Below are positions 56,327 through 64,000 of a stretch of DNA of 64,000 nt, piece by piece; position 1 is the first letter of the stretch; each line of letters starts with the position of its first letter. The stretch comes from an uncultured Roseobacter sp. (GTDB lineage: Bacteria > Pseudomonadota > Alphaproteobacteria > Rhodobacterales > Rhodobacteraceae), in the NCBI RefSeq assembly GCF_947492555.1, contig NZ_CANLNE010000002.1:1-64000 (forward strand), in the 5' to 3' direction. A program made the position numbers and the translations under genes. The notes beneath the pieces are model-generated. The model had not been told where the DNA came from. It saw only the letters and a list, made by a program, of their open reading frames with translations, and ran no database searches.

Positions 56327-57550
56327 CTAGCCGACGATGTTGAAGTCCGGGCCGTAGGGGTAGCCGGTGATGTTCTCATTACCATCCTCGGTGATCACCA
56401 GGATATCATGCTCGCGATATCCGCCCGCACCCGGCTTGTCCGCAGCGATGGTCAGCATCGGCTCCATTGAGATCACCATGCCCGGTTCCAACACCGTGTC
56501 GATGTCCTCGCGCAGCTCAAGCCCGGCCTCGCGCCCGTAATAGTGGCTCAGCACGCCGAAGGAGTGTCCGTAACCAAAGGTGCGGTATTGCAGCAGATCG
56601 CGTTCGGCAAAGAAATCGTTGATCTTGTGGGTCACATCCGCACAGGACACGCCCGGCTTGAGAAGGCTCATTCCGTACTTATGGGCCGCCACATTCGCCT
56701 CCCATATCTTCAGACTGTCCGCATCGCATTCCTGTACGAACAACGTCCGCTCCAGCGCCGTGTAATAGCCTGAAATCATCGGAAAGGTGTTGAGCGACAG
56801 GATATCACCGCGCTCCAGCACCCGCCCGGTGACCGGGTTATGCGCCCCATCGGTGTTCAGCCCCGACTGAAACCAGACCCATGTGTCGCGGTACTCCGCG
56901 TCTGGAAAGCGCTTGGCGATCTCCAGCTCCATCGCATCCCGACCCACCATTGCCACGTCGATCTCGCGCACGCCCGGTTTGATCGCCTCGCGGATCGCAT
57001 AACCGCCCACATCCGCCACCTGCGCCCCGTGCCGGATGAGCGCAATCTCAGCCTCGGATTTCTGCATCCGCTGCCGCATCGTGGTCTCGTAGAGATCCAC
57101 CATCGTCAGCGGCTGCAGAAAGTCCTCCAGCTTGTCGCGCTGCATCAGGGTCAGGTGGTCGCCCTCATAGCCGATGATCGCGTTCTTGCCGGTCACACTG
57201 GCTACCGCGCGCCAGAAGTTATCGCGCTGCCAGTCGGTGTAGGTGATGTTGTCGCAGAAACTGCGCCGCCACGGCTGGCCCGCGTCGATGCCGGCGCTGA
57301 TCGTGACCGCCTCCGTCTCCGTCACCACCATTCCGTAAGGCCGCCCGAAGGCGCAGTAGAGAAAGCCCGAGTAGTAGGCGATGTTGTGCATCGAGGTAAA
57401 GACGGCCGCAGAGGCACCTGCCGCCGCCATCCGCTCGCGCAGCTCCGCAAGCCGCGCTTCATATTCCGAAACCTCGAATGGCAGGGGAGATTTCTCGCCG
57501 TTGTGATAGCGATACATCTCGGGCCGGTCGGAAAGGGGTGAGGTGGTCAT
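56327..57550 (-). CDS. Creatinase (creatine amidinohydrolase)
   Basis: A 407-residue pita-bread (M24) protein with creatinase-specific sequence, hydrolysing creatine to sarcosine and urea. Landmarks are TSMHNIAYYSGFLYCAFGRPYG, AGIDAGQPWRR, YTDWQRDNF, WFQSGLNTDGAHNPVTG with the catalytic His at 237, and YGHSFGVLSHYYGREAGLEL. Length matches Pseudomonas creatinase (403). The metal ligands of true M24 peptidases are replaced, as in creatinase. No sarcosine oxidase or urease gene is nearby. ATG at 57550. Confidence 0.9.
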   Translation of the reverse strand: MTTSPLSDRPEMYRYHNGEKSPLPFEVSEYEARLAELRERMAAAGASAAVFTSMHNIAYYSGFLYCAFGRPYGMVVTETEAVTISAGIDAGQPWRRSFCDNITYTDWQRDNFWRAVASVTGKNAIIGYEGDHLTLMQRDKLEDFLQPLTMVDLYETTMRQRMQKSEAEIALIRHGAQVADVGGYAIREAIKPGVREIDVAMVGRDAMELEIAKRFPDAEYRDTWVWFQSGLNTDGAHNPVTGRVLERGDILSLNTFPMISGYYTALERTLFVQECDADSLKIWEANVAAHKYGMSLLKPGVSCADVTHKINDFFAERDLLQYRTFGYGHSFGVLSHYYGREAGLELREDIDTVLEPGMVISMEPMLTIAADKPGAGGYREHDILVITEDGNENITGYPYGPDFNIVG

Positions 57551-57671
57551 GTCAGACCCTCCTTATACAGAAAGGTCCCGGCGTTCAGGACAAATCGGGC
57601 CGCGCGCAGGACGACGCCATCGCCCCACAGCCGCACCAAGGCTTGGACGATTCTGCGCGCGCGATCAAGGC

Positions 57672-58466
57672 TCAGGTTGCGGTCAGGAACCGCACGATGT
57701 CGCTTTGCGCATCTTCCAGCGCGTCGATGACGTCAAAATGGTGTTTTTCCGGCACGACGGTGTTTTCGATATCCCAGGCCCGGGCCAGGGCTTCTGCCTG
57801 CTCAAGGAAGACCGGGCGCTCGTCTCCGCCGACCCAGATCCTCACCTGCGCGCCCTTGGGCGGATCCTGCTGCGTCGGGCTTTCCGACCGCGCGGCGGTC
57901 TCGTTCATCTGGAAAAGGTCGTTCATCGATGTCTGCAACAACGGCAACAAATCCGCCACGGGGGAGATCGGGGCCACGCGCATGACGCGTGCGCGGACAT
58001 CGTCGGGCAGCACACCGGGCGCCAGCATTCGCGCCACCAGATGCCCCCCCGCGGAATGCCCGGTAAGGACAAGTGGCCCCTCCGTCCGCGCGGCAATCGT
58101 CTGAACCGCCTGCGCGATCTGGCGCGTGATCTGGGAAATCCGCACATCCGGGCAGAGATCATAGCTCGGCATAGCCACGGACCAACCTGCTGCCAGCGCT
58201 CCCGCCGCCAGATGTGACCAGCTGCTGCGGTCAAAGGCCTTCCAGTAGCCGCCATGCACGAAGATCACGGTGCCCTGCGTGTCTTTCGTTGTGTTAAAGA
58301 AATCAAACACCTGCCTGTCTGACGAACCGTAGGGGACACCAACCTCGGCACGCGTGGCAAGCCTTTCGCGAAACGCCGCGGCCGCAGCTTCCCACTTGGG
58401 TGGATAGGTCTCTGCCCCAGCAATATAGGCTGCATTGGCATAGGCGTCGTCGAGCGGCATCATCAT
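57672..58466 (-). CDS. Alpha/beta hydrolase
   Basis: A 264-residue alpha/beta-hydrolase. The oxyanion motif HGGYWKAFD lies near residue 70, the nucleophile elbow GHSAGGH near 130-136 (catalytic Ser), and a likely catalytic His in KHHFDVID near the end. The HGGYW pattern is typical of arylformamidase/kynurenine formamidase-like and carboxylesterase subfamilies; the substrate is unknown. Several ATG codons lie close together (58472, 58466, 58463, 58460); 58466 has the best spacing from GAGG. Confidence 0.85.
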   Translation of the reverse strand: MMMPLDDAYANAAYIAGAETYPPKWEAAAAAFRERLATRAEVGVPYGSSDRQVFDFFNTTKDTQGTVIFVHGGYWKAFDRSSWSHLAAGALAAGWSVAMPSYDLCPDVRISQITRQIAQAVQTIAARTEGPLVLTGHSAGGHLVARMLAPGVLPDDVRARVMRVAPISPVADLLPLLQTSMNDLFQMNETAARSESPTQQDPPKGAQVRIWVGGDERPVFLEQAEALARAWDIENTVVPEKHHFDVIDALEDAQSDIVRFLTAT

Positions 58467-58545
58467 GGTCATCCTCGTTTCGGAACTGGACAATCATAGT
58501 CAGAGTTGAAATGAGAACGGTAGCCATTTTCGTGGAGGACCCGAA

Positions 58546-60024
58546 ATGAAAGATATTCTAAACACCGACCTCAAATCCCTTCTGAAAGACCCGAGCTTGC
58601 TGGAAACCCGCGCCTACGTCGGCGGGCAGTGGGTCGAGGGCGACAACGGCACCTTCGACGTGACCAATCCCGCCCGTGGTGACGTGATTGCCGAGGTGGC
58701 CGACCTGAGCCGTGCTCAGGTCGCGGGTGCCATTGCGCAGGCAGAAACGGCGCAGAAGGACTGGGCCAGCTGGACCGGTAAGGAACGCGCGACCGTGCTG
58801 CGCAAGTGGTACGATCTGATGATGGAAAACGCTGACGATCTGGCGACCATCCTGACCGCCGAGCAGGGCAAACCCCATGCCGAAGCCAAGGGCGAAATCG
58901 GCTATGGCGCCAGCTTTATCGAATTCATGGGCGAGCAGGCCAAACGGGTCTATGGCGAGACGATCCCCGGCCACCAGCGCGACAAGCGCATCACCGTGCT
59001 GAAACAACCCATCGGCGTGGCGGCCTCGATCACGCCCTGGAATTTCCCCAACGCGATGATCACGCGCAAGGCGGCCCCCGCGCTGGCGGTGGGATGCTCC
59101 TTTGTCGCGCGTCCGGCCAAGGAAACACCGCTCAGCGCGATCGTCATGGGTGTTCTGGCGGAACGTGCGGGCATCCCGGCGGGTGTGTTCAACGTTGTGA
59201 CATCCTCCTCCTCTTCTGAGATCGGCAAGGAGTTCTGCGAGAACCCCGCTGTGCGCAAGCTGACCTTCACCGGCTCCACCGAAGTCGGCCGCATCCTGCT
59301 GAAACAAGCCGCGGATCAGGTGATGAAGTGCTCCATGGAGCTTGGCGGGAACGCTCCTTTCATCGTCTTTGACGACGCCGATCTGGATGCCGCGGTCGAA
59401 GGGGCCATGCTGTGCAAATTCCGCAACAACGGGCAGACCTGCGTCTGCGCCAACCGCATCTATGTGCAGGCCGGGGTCTACGATGCCTTTGCAGCCAAGC
59501 TGAAAGTGGCGGTGGAAAACCTCAACGTCGGGGACGGGCTCGACGAGGGCGTGACTACGGGTCCGCTGATCAACGAAGAAGCGGTCGAGAAGGTGCAGGA
59601 GCACATGCAGGACGTGGTCGACAATGGCGGCGCGGTGCTGACCGGCGGCAAACCACACGAGAAGGGTGGCACGTTCTTCGAACCAACCATCGTGACCGGT
59701 GTGACGCAGGATATGAAAGTCGCGACCGAGGAAACCTTTGGCCCGCTTGCTCCGCTCTTCAAATTCGAAGACGAGGACGAGGTGATCGCCATGGCCAATG
59801 ACACGATTTTTGGCCTCGCAAGCTATTTCTACGCCAAGGATCTCAGCCGCGTTTACAAGGTGGCCGAGGCGCTGGAATATGGGATTGTGGGAGTGAACAC
59901 CGGCATCATCTCTACCGAAGTCGGGCCCTTCGGCGGCGTGAAGCAATCGGGTCTGGGCCGCGAAGGATCGCATCACGGGATCGAGGATTACCTCGAAATG
60001 AAATACATCTGCATGTCAGTCTGA
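58546..60024 (+). CDS. gabD: NAD(P)-dependent succinate-semialdehyde dehydrogenase
   Basis: A 492-residue aldehyde dehydrogenase of the GabD family. The catalytic cysteine is C299 in NNGQTCVCANR and the general base E265 in MELGGNAPF; the cofactor site FTGSTEVGR is near 242. ITPWNFPNAMITRKAAPAL and GLGREGSHHGIEDYLEMKY are characteristic of succinate-semialdehyde (or glutarate-semialdehyde) dehydrogenases. It would feed GABA- or polyamine-derived semialdehyde to succinate. A terminator follows directly. Confidence 0.92.
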   Translation: MKDILNTDLKSLLKDPSLLETRAYVGGQWVEGDNGTFDVTNPARGDVIAEVADLSRAQVAGAIAQAETAQKDWASWTGKERATVLRKWYDLMMENADDLATILTAEQGKPHAEAKGEIGYGASFIEFMGEQAKRVYGETIPGHQRDKRITVLKQPIGVAASITPWNFPNAMITRKAAPALAVGCSFVARPAKETPLSAIVMGVLAERAGIPAGVFNVVTSSSSSEIGKEFCENPAVRKLTFTGSTEVGRILLKQAADQVMKCSMELGGNAPFIVFDDADLDAAVEGAMLCKFRNNGQTCVCANRIYVQAGVYDAFAAKLKVAVENLNVGDGLDEGVTTGPLINEEAVEKVQEHMQDVVDNGGAVLTGGKPHEKGGTFFEPTIVTGVTQDMKVATEETFGPLAPLFKFEDEDEVIAMANDTIFGLASYFYAKDLSRVYKVAEALEYGIVGVNTGIISTEVGPFGGVKQSGLGREGSHHGIEDYLEMKYICMSV

Positions 60025-60044
60025 CAATCGGATCAACTGATATG

Positions 60045-60072
60045 AAAAGGGCCGCCGCGTGCGGCCCTTTTT
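60045..60072 (+). terminator. Rho-independent terminator after gabD
   Basis: A perfect 11-bp stem (60045-60055 with 60061-60071) with a CGCGT loop, four A ahead and five T behind. It begins 20 bases past the gabD stop and lies close to the convergent yciI-like gene, whose transcript it could also end. Confidence 0.92.
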
Positions 60073-60079
60073 CGTAGGT

Positions 60080-60388
60080 TCACGTCCTGGGATCAATGTG
60101 CCGTTTGCCATCTGCGAAAACCTGGCGCCACGCCAGAATACGGAAGGATTTGCGCAGTCCAGTTGGCCAGAACGGGTCCGCATGCACCAAGGCTTTTGCC
60201 GCAGCCTCATCCGGCACATCCACGACCCAGAGACCACCCTGCCCGGCGCCTGCGGTATCTGAAAGCGGCCCGGCAGATTTAATTGCATCGGAGTGCGCCT
60301 CGAGAAAGTCCAGGTGCGCGGGCATATAAGTCTTTCGAATATCCGGGTCTGCCTGCGAGGCGTCTTCGAACAGGATGATGAATGTCAT
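60080..60388 (-). CDS. YciI family protein
   Basis: A 102-residue ferredoxin-like protein starting MTFIILFEDASQADPDIRKT. HLDFLEAH and the Asp/His pair of the YciI family are visible, along with LVHADPFWPTGL. YciI proteins may be hydrolases or muconolactone-isomerase-like; the role is unknown. ATG at 60388 follows CTGGAGGACC. It is divergent from a LysR regulator 84 bases away, so that regulator may control it. Confidence 0.87.
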   Translation of the reverse strand: MTFIILFEDASQADPDIRKTYMPAHLDFLEAHSDAIKSAGPLSDTAGAGQGGLWVVDVPDEAAAKALVHADPFWPTGLRKSFRILAWRQVFADGKRHIDPRT

Positions 60389-60472
60389 GCGGTCCTCCAG
60401 CGTGTTTAAGCCAAAGCTACCACCACACATACGCCGATTGATTCAGTGTATGTGACCATCTAGCCTGCAAAA

Positions 60473-61348
60473 ATGCAGAGCTTTAACTGGAATGATTTGA
60501 AATATCTGATTGCCTTGCACCGCGCCGAAACTCTACTGGCAGCGGCGCAGCATCTGGGAACCAGCGATACAACCGTCGCGCGTCGGATCGCGGATTTGCA
60601 GGACAAACTCGGGGTGACACTGTTCCTGCGCGACAGCGCCGGGCGATATGTTCTGACGGAGATTGGGCACGCCGTCCTGATCCATGCGGAGACCACCGAA
60701 CGGGCCGCCATCGCGGTGGAAGACCTGCTGGGGCAGATCACAACCCGTCTCACCGGTGTGGTGCGGATCAGTTCGGTTCCGGTGATCATCAATCGGATTC
60801 TGGTGCCACAGGTTCACATATTGCAGGATCAGGAGCCTGGTCTGACGCTGGAACTGGTTCCGGAGGCGCGGTTGCTTGATCTGAACAAACGAGAGGCTGA
60901 CCTCGCGCTCCGTTTTGCGCGACCAGCAGCCGGGGGGCTGCGCGTCAAGGCTCAGAAACTGGGCAGGGTGACGTTCGACCTCTTTGCCTCGTCGGCTCTG
61001 GCAGAAAGCGCGCTCCCGGAGACACCGTGGATCGACTACGAGGATGCGCACGCAAGTCTGCCCCAGGCGCGTTGGCTTGCCAGCGCCGCGCAGCGGGATC
61101 CTGCGGGGCCTGCACCGCTGAAAGTTGCCGATCTCGAAACCGCCTGGGAAGCTGCCGCGCAGGGGTTGGGAAAGACACTTCTACCCCGCGCCGTTGCGAC
61201 GGCTGATACACGCCTGCAACGGGTCGATATTCGACACCAGACGACCACACCTGCGCGGGAGGTCTGGCTGCTGTCTCACGCGGATCAATCCGACCGGGCC
61301 TCAGTGCTGGCTGTCAAAAACTGGCTGAACGGACTGCCCTGGTCGTAG
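60473..61348 (+). CDS. LysR family transcriptional regulator
   Basis: A 291-residue LysR protein, on the short side. N-terminal helix-turn-helix: TLLAAAQHLGTSDTTVARRI at about residues 21-40, followed by LQDKLGVTLFLRDSAGRYVLT. The effector domain starts GVVRISSVPVIINRI. It is divergent from the yciI-like gene, the usual arrangement for a LysR target. An ATG start at 60473 is used; no strong ribosome site is visible. Confidence 0.92.
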   Translation: MQSFNWNDLKYLIALHRAETLLAAAQHLGTSDTTVARRIADLQDKLGVTLFLRDSAGRYVLTEIGHAVLIHAETTERAAIAVEDLLGQITTRLTGVVRISSVPVIINRILVPQVHILQDQEPGLTLELVPEARLLDLNKREADLALRFARPAAGGLRVKAQKLGRVTFDLFASSALAESALPETPWIDYEDAHASLPQARWLASAAQRDPAGPAPLKVADLETAWEAAAQGLGKTLLPRAVATADTRLQRVDIRHQTTTPAREVWLLSHADQSDRASVLAVKNWLNGLPWS

Positions 61349-61365
61349 GTGAGGGTGCATAAACG

Positions 61366-61393
61366 AAAAAGGCCCGCGTCAGAAACGCGGGCC
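61366..61393 (-). terminator. Rho-independent terminator after hsp20
   Basis: A perfect 9-bp stem (61371-61379 with 61385-61393) and a 5-base loop; on the minus strand it is followed by five T. It lies 25 bases downstream of the hsp20 stop on that strand and also between it and the convergent LysR gene. Confidence 0.9.
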
Positions 61394-61417
61394 CAACAGC
61401 CAAACGGTGACGTGAAA

Positions 61418-61885
61418 TCAGTTCACGGATTTCGCGTCGACCACGTCTTTCTCGATCTGCTTCGTCGAGGAGATCGAAATCTGCCGCGGTTTCAGCGCCT
61501 CGGGCACTTCGCGGACCAGATCAATGTTCAGCATTCCGTCGACATGGGCGGCACCGGTGACCTGGACGTGATCCGCCAGATGAAAGCGCCGCTCAAAGGC
61601 ACGGGTTGCGATACCGCGGTGCAGGTAGCTGCGCGCCGCGTCTTCTTCGGCTTTCTTGGCTGAAACGATCAGGGCATTTTCACGAACTTCGACACTGAGG
61701 TCCGCATCCGAGAATCCGGCGACCGCAATCGAGATACGATAGGCGTCATCGTCCAGTTTTTCGATGTTGTAAGGGGGGTAGGAAGGCTGTGTGCCCTCGG
61801 TTGTCAGCACCCGGTCCATCAGATCGGCAATTTGATCAAAGCCAACGGTAGCCCGGTAAAGCGGTGCAAAATCAAAGGTACGCAT
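61418..61885 (-). CDS. Hsp20 family small heat-shock protein
   Basis: A 155-residue alpha-crystallin-domain chaperone of the IbpA class. The domain runs from YPPYNIEKLDDDAYRISIAV to about residue 130, and the IARRF-like segment GIATRAFERRFHLADHV is typical. The C-terminal I-x-I motif is ISIS near 138. It holds unfolded proteins for refolding by DnaK/ClpB. Single-gene unit with its own terminator; the ATG at 61885 follows AGAGGATAACACT. Confidence 0.94.
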   Translation of the reverse strand: MRTFDFAPLYRATVGFDQIADLMDRVLTTEGTQPSYPPYNIEKLDDDAYRISIAVAGFSDADLSVEVRENALIVSAKKAEEDAARSYLHRGIATRAFERRFHLADHVQVTGAAHVDGMLNIDLVREVPEALKPRQISISSTKQIEKDVVDAKSVN

Positions 61886-62015
61886 AGTGTTATCCTCTTC
61901 TTTGAGCGATTACGCGCCAGCGGCTCCGGATGGACGTCCGCCGGCAATGGTTATGTGCCGGGGCCCTGCAGAGGCACCCCGGATACCGGTAATGTGGGGA
62001 TGAGATTTGAGCGGT

Positions 62016-62852
62016 TCAAGACCCCCCGGGGCGGACAAATTTTGCGCCACCGGTCGATGTTGTTCGGCTGACGCCGCTGTTGATTGTGATCCTGCGCGCG
62101 CTGGCCAAAGGGTTTTGCGCATTGGCCCGCATCTGACGTTTGAGATCGGCCACGAGCCTAGGAAGCACCATACCAAAAGAGACCTTTTTGCCCTCAAAGC
62201 GGCCCACACTTGAGACGACGGAGACAATCTGCCCCCGACCGTTCTTGTGACTGAAGACGGGCGCGCCCGAGGAACCGAATGTCACATCGCAATCCATCAA
62301 AACCACCCCCTGGTAGTGATCGAACATGCGGCAAACCGCCTGTCTGGACGGCAACTCCGCGCGCCCCCGCCCGTAGGATACGACGCTGACCGGTCCCTTC
62401 GCGAACCGCTCGTCAAAGAGGACAAAGGGATCAAGCATATGGGTTGGGATCGGCGTTTTGAGTCGCAACAGGGCGACGTCGTGGCGAATGTTCTCCACGG
62501 TAGAGCCCTGGCCCGGCGTGTACCCGGGATGCGCCTCAATCTGGGCAATTTGACGCTCGGCAGCGGAAGTTCCATTGCGCAGACCAGCGCGGAACGTGAG
62601 GTCTTCTGCTTTCAGGGGCGTATTCGAGGTAGGCGAATAGACGCAATGCGCCGCCGTCAGCAAAAGGTCCGGGGCAATCAGCGTCGCCGTGCAAAACCCG
62701 ACACTGTCGGCGTCAAGCCGCCCGACAGCCTGCCAGACCAGCGCCTCGTTTGCCCCGCCAAGACCAGTCAGTGACGTGTTGCGCTGTTGTGCCTCGACAG
62801 GGCCGGTCCCGCCCAGCAAAGCCATGAATGTCAAAGTCAGAACGAACCGCAT
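62016..62852 (-). CDS. Secreted trypsin-like serine protease
   Basis: A 278-residue S1-family protease. Signal peptide ends near residue 21 (PVEA). The triad is H69 in TAAHC, D125 in RHDVALL and S195 in FGSSGAP; C54-C70 is the conserved loop disulfide. The canonical GDSGGP is altered to GSSGAP. The C-terminus ends STGGAKFVRPGG, closely matching the end of the paralogue encoded upstream. It lies three bases after that gene, in one operon. Confidence 0.9.
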   Translation of the reverse strand: MRFVLTLTFMALLGGTGPVEAQQRNTSLTGLGGANEALVWQAVGRLDADSVGFCTATLIAPDLLLTAAHCVYSPTSNTPLKAEDLTFRAGLRNGTSAAERQIAQIEAHPGYTPGQGSTVENIRHDVALLRLKTPIPTHMLDPFVLFDERFAKGPVSVVSYGRGRAELPSRQAVCRMFDHYQGVVLMDCDVTFGSSGAPVFSHKNGRGQIVSVVSSVGRFEGKKVSFGMVLPRLVADLKRQMRANAQNPLASARRITINSGVSRTTSTGGAKFVRPGGS

Positions 62853-62855
62853 CGG

Positions 62856-63677
62856 TCAGTTCACCGGTCGAATGAATTTTGCACCTGTGGAACTGCGCCC
62901 CTCACCAACGCCAACGCGGGCCGCAATCGGCGCGGACTCCTGATAAACGCCCTTCCCCGCCACCAGTTCGGACCGGAGAAAATCCAGCGGGGCGCCCAAA
63001 GCAGTTCCCAGTGAAACGTCTTCACCATTCATCTCTGCCTTGGCGGACACAACAGATACAATCTGCGCCTTGCCTTCGGCAAAGACAAAGATCGGGGCCC
63101 CTGACGATCCGAAATCAACCGAACAGGAGGTGACAAGAACACCCTGTTGGCGGGCCAGCACGGTGCAGACTTCCTGCAAGGACGGTGCTTCGGAGCGGTC
63201 GCGGGCATAGCTGACCACGCCGACCCGGTCCCCTTTGCGCGGGCGCGGTGCTGTCTCGAAAGGTTCAATCGTGGTGTTGCGAATGGGGCGAGCCAATTCC
63301 AAAAGCGCGATGTCATTGCGCACCCGTGCGGAAGAGACGTCTTCCGCGTAGGTGTAATCAGGGTGCACCACCGCGCGGCGCACCTGCCGGTAGGCCGATG
63401 CACGCCCACTGCGCCACCCCGCCAGGAATTCGACAGTCTCGTGATTGATCCGCACACCTGAGGCCTTGTCGTAAAGGCAGTGCGCAGCGGTCAGGACCAA
63501 GTCGGGGCTGATCAAGGCACCTGTGCAGAATCCCTTGCCGCCAATATCCAAACGGCCGACCGCTTCCCACGGACTCGCATCATTGCCGTCTTCCAACGCC
63601 TTCAAACGCGCATCCTGCGCGATAGCACCTGTTGTCGTAAGCGCCGCCAAAACAAACAAAACCAACCACTTTTTCAC
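62856..63677 (-). CDS. Secreted trypsin-like serine protease
   Basis: A 273-residue S1-family protease, paralogue of the next gene. The signal peptide (MKKWLVLFVL, ending IAQ near residue 21) becomes standard with the GTG at 63677, which follows AAGGAA; ATG codons at 63719 or 63716 have no ribosome site and would add a charged extension. Triad H66 (TAAHC), D122 (RNDIALL) and S192 (GSSGAP). Like its neighbour it has GSSGAP in place of GDSGGP and ends STGAKFIRPVN. The target is unknown. Confidence 0.9.
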   Translation of the reverse strand: MKKWLVLFVLAALTTTGAIAQDARLKALEDGNDASPWEAVGRLDIGGKGFCTGALISPDLVLTAAHCLYDKASGVRINHETVEFLAGWRSGRASAYRQVRRAVVHPDYTYAEDVSSARVRNDIALLELARPIRNTTIEPFETAPRPRKGDRVGVVSYARDRSEAPSLQEVCTVLARQQGVLVTSCSVDFGSSGAPIFVFAEGKAQIVSVVSAKAEMNGEDVSLGTALGAPLDFLRSELVAGKGVYQESAPIAARVGVGEGRSSTGAKFIRPVN

Positions 63678-63787
63678 AGAAAATTCCTTCGTATCGATGC
63701 GAACAAAAATACGCATCACATACGGCAGAAATAGGGCACTAGCGGCCTGATTACGGGCAATTTGGTTAACGGTCCGTCGTCAATTCG

Positions 63788-64000
63788 TTAACGAAGCTTG
63801 GGGATTTCAGACCTTGGATTGAAATCTTCAATCATTGCGGGAGGTTGCGGCCCACCAGTCGCCCAATCCAGCAATTCCACTGTATGCACGATCGGCTTTT
63901 TGGTGCCTGATCCGATCTGCATCATGCAGCCGATGTTGCCTGCGGCGATGACATCGGGTTGCTTTGCTTCCAAGGTGCGTACCTTGCGATCTTTCAGCTT
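63788..64000 (-). CDS. glcF: Glycolate oxidase iron-sulfur subunit GlcF, C-terminal fragment
   Basis: The last 70 codons of a gene that runs past the right edge. The peptide AAGNIGCMMQIGSGTKKPIV followed by HTVELLDWATGG is the conserved C-terminus of GlcF, including the Cys of its CCG-type iron-sulfur/binding domain. GlcF carries electrons from the GlcDE flavoprotein in glycolate oxidation. Related (S)-lactate subunits share the domain, but the VELLDWATGG ending is characteristic of GlcF. The stop is at 63788. Confidence 0.85.
   Translation of the reverse strand, partial: KLKDRKVRTLEAKQPDVIAAGNIGCMMQIGSGTKKPIVHTVELLDWATGGPQPPAMIEDFNPRSEIPKLR

Noticed and set aside
56327-57550. Reading the M24 protein as an Xaa-Pro dipeptidase or ectoine hydrolase
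   Set aside because: Segments such as YCAFGRPYG, GIDAGQPWRR and GLNTDGAHNPVT match creatinase along the length, including the catalytic His, rather than the metal-binding dipeptidases.

Overview
The window looks like a chromosomal stretch from a marine Roseobacter-group alphaproteobacterium (Rhodobacteraceae/Roseobacteraceae). This rests on high G+C, dense genes with many ATGA start/stop overlaps, and gene families typical of that group: Tpa/Xsc taurine dissimilation, a cytoplasmic SoeABC sulfite dehydrogenase, a Hint-domain protein, a GT14-type glycosyltransferase and several DUF families. Assignments come from reading translated sequence and remembered family features; no database search was run. 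No tRNA, rRNA, CRISPR array, insertion sequence or prophage was seen.

Region 1 (1-13160) is a sulfonate locus. tauB (cut by the left edge) and tauA face left and import taurine. Facing right are tpa (taurine:pyruvate aminotransferase), tauR (MocR/GntR-type regulator), xsc (sulfoacetaldehyde acetyltransferase), pta (phosphotransacetylase) and soeABC. Together they import taurine, transaminate it to sulfoacetaldehyde, cleave the C-S bond to acetyl phosphate plus sulfite, make acetyl-CoA and oxidise the sulfite to sulfate. Repeated CTGGnnYTAn motifs upstream of tpa and of tauR are candidate TauR sites. A strong hairpin ends the soe operon.

Region 2 (13182-28177) is mostly housekeeping: dapA, a soluble lytic transglycosylase, a DMT transporter, a two-gene (split, divergent) MnmC system, a VOC protein, an FMN reductase, an OmpA-like lipoprotein, an Ada-like AraC/methyltransferase fusion, the Hint-domain protein, nth, an adenosine-type kinase, GNAT proteins, rppH and a FadH-type dienoyl-CoA reductase.

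Region 3 (28281-41535) holds an ECF sigma/anti-sigma pair, a LysR regulator, a second OmpA-like protein in a four-gene leftward operon, sfsA, map, rsmD with a ferredoxin reductase, a peroxiredoxin, an MscS channel, phhB, a FemAB-like acyltransferase, a glycerophosphodiesterase and RidA.

Region 4 (41536-50313) has the mlaA-mlaC phospholipid-trafficking pair, a class A penicillin-binding protein, glnK-amtB for ammonium sensing and uptake, an aromatic aminotransferase, mercaptopyruvate sulfurtransferase and smpB.

Region 5 (50452-64000) is more accessory: an HD hydrolase, a divergent sulfotransferase/GT14 glycosyltransferase pair, HIT, two small membrane proteins, an ohrR-ohr peroxide module with two visible operators, a creatinase, an alpha/beta hydrolase, a succinate-semialdehyde dehydrogenase, a LysR/YciI divergent pair, Hsp20, two tandem secreted trypsin-like proteases and the C-terminus of glcF at the right edge.
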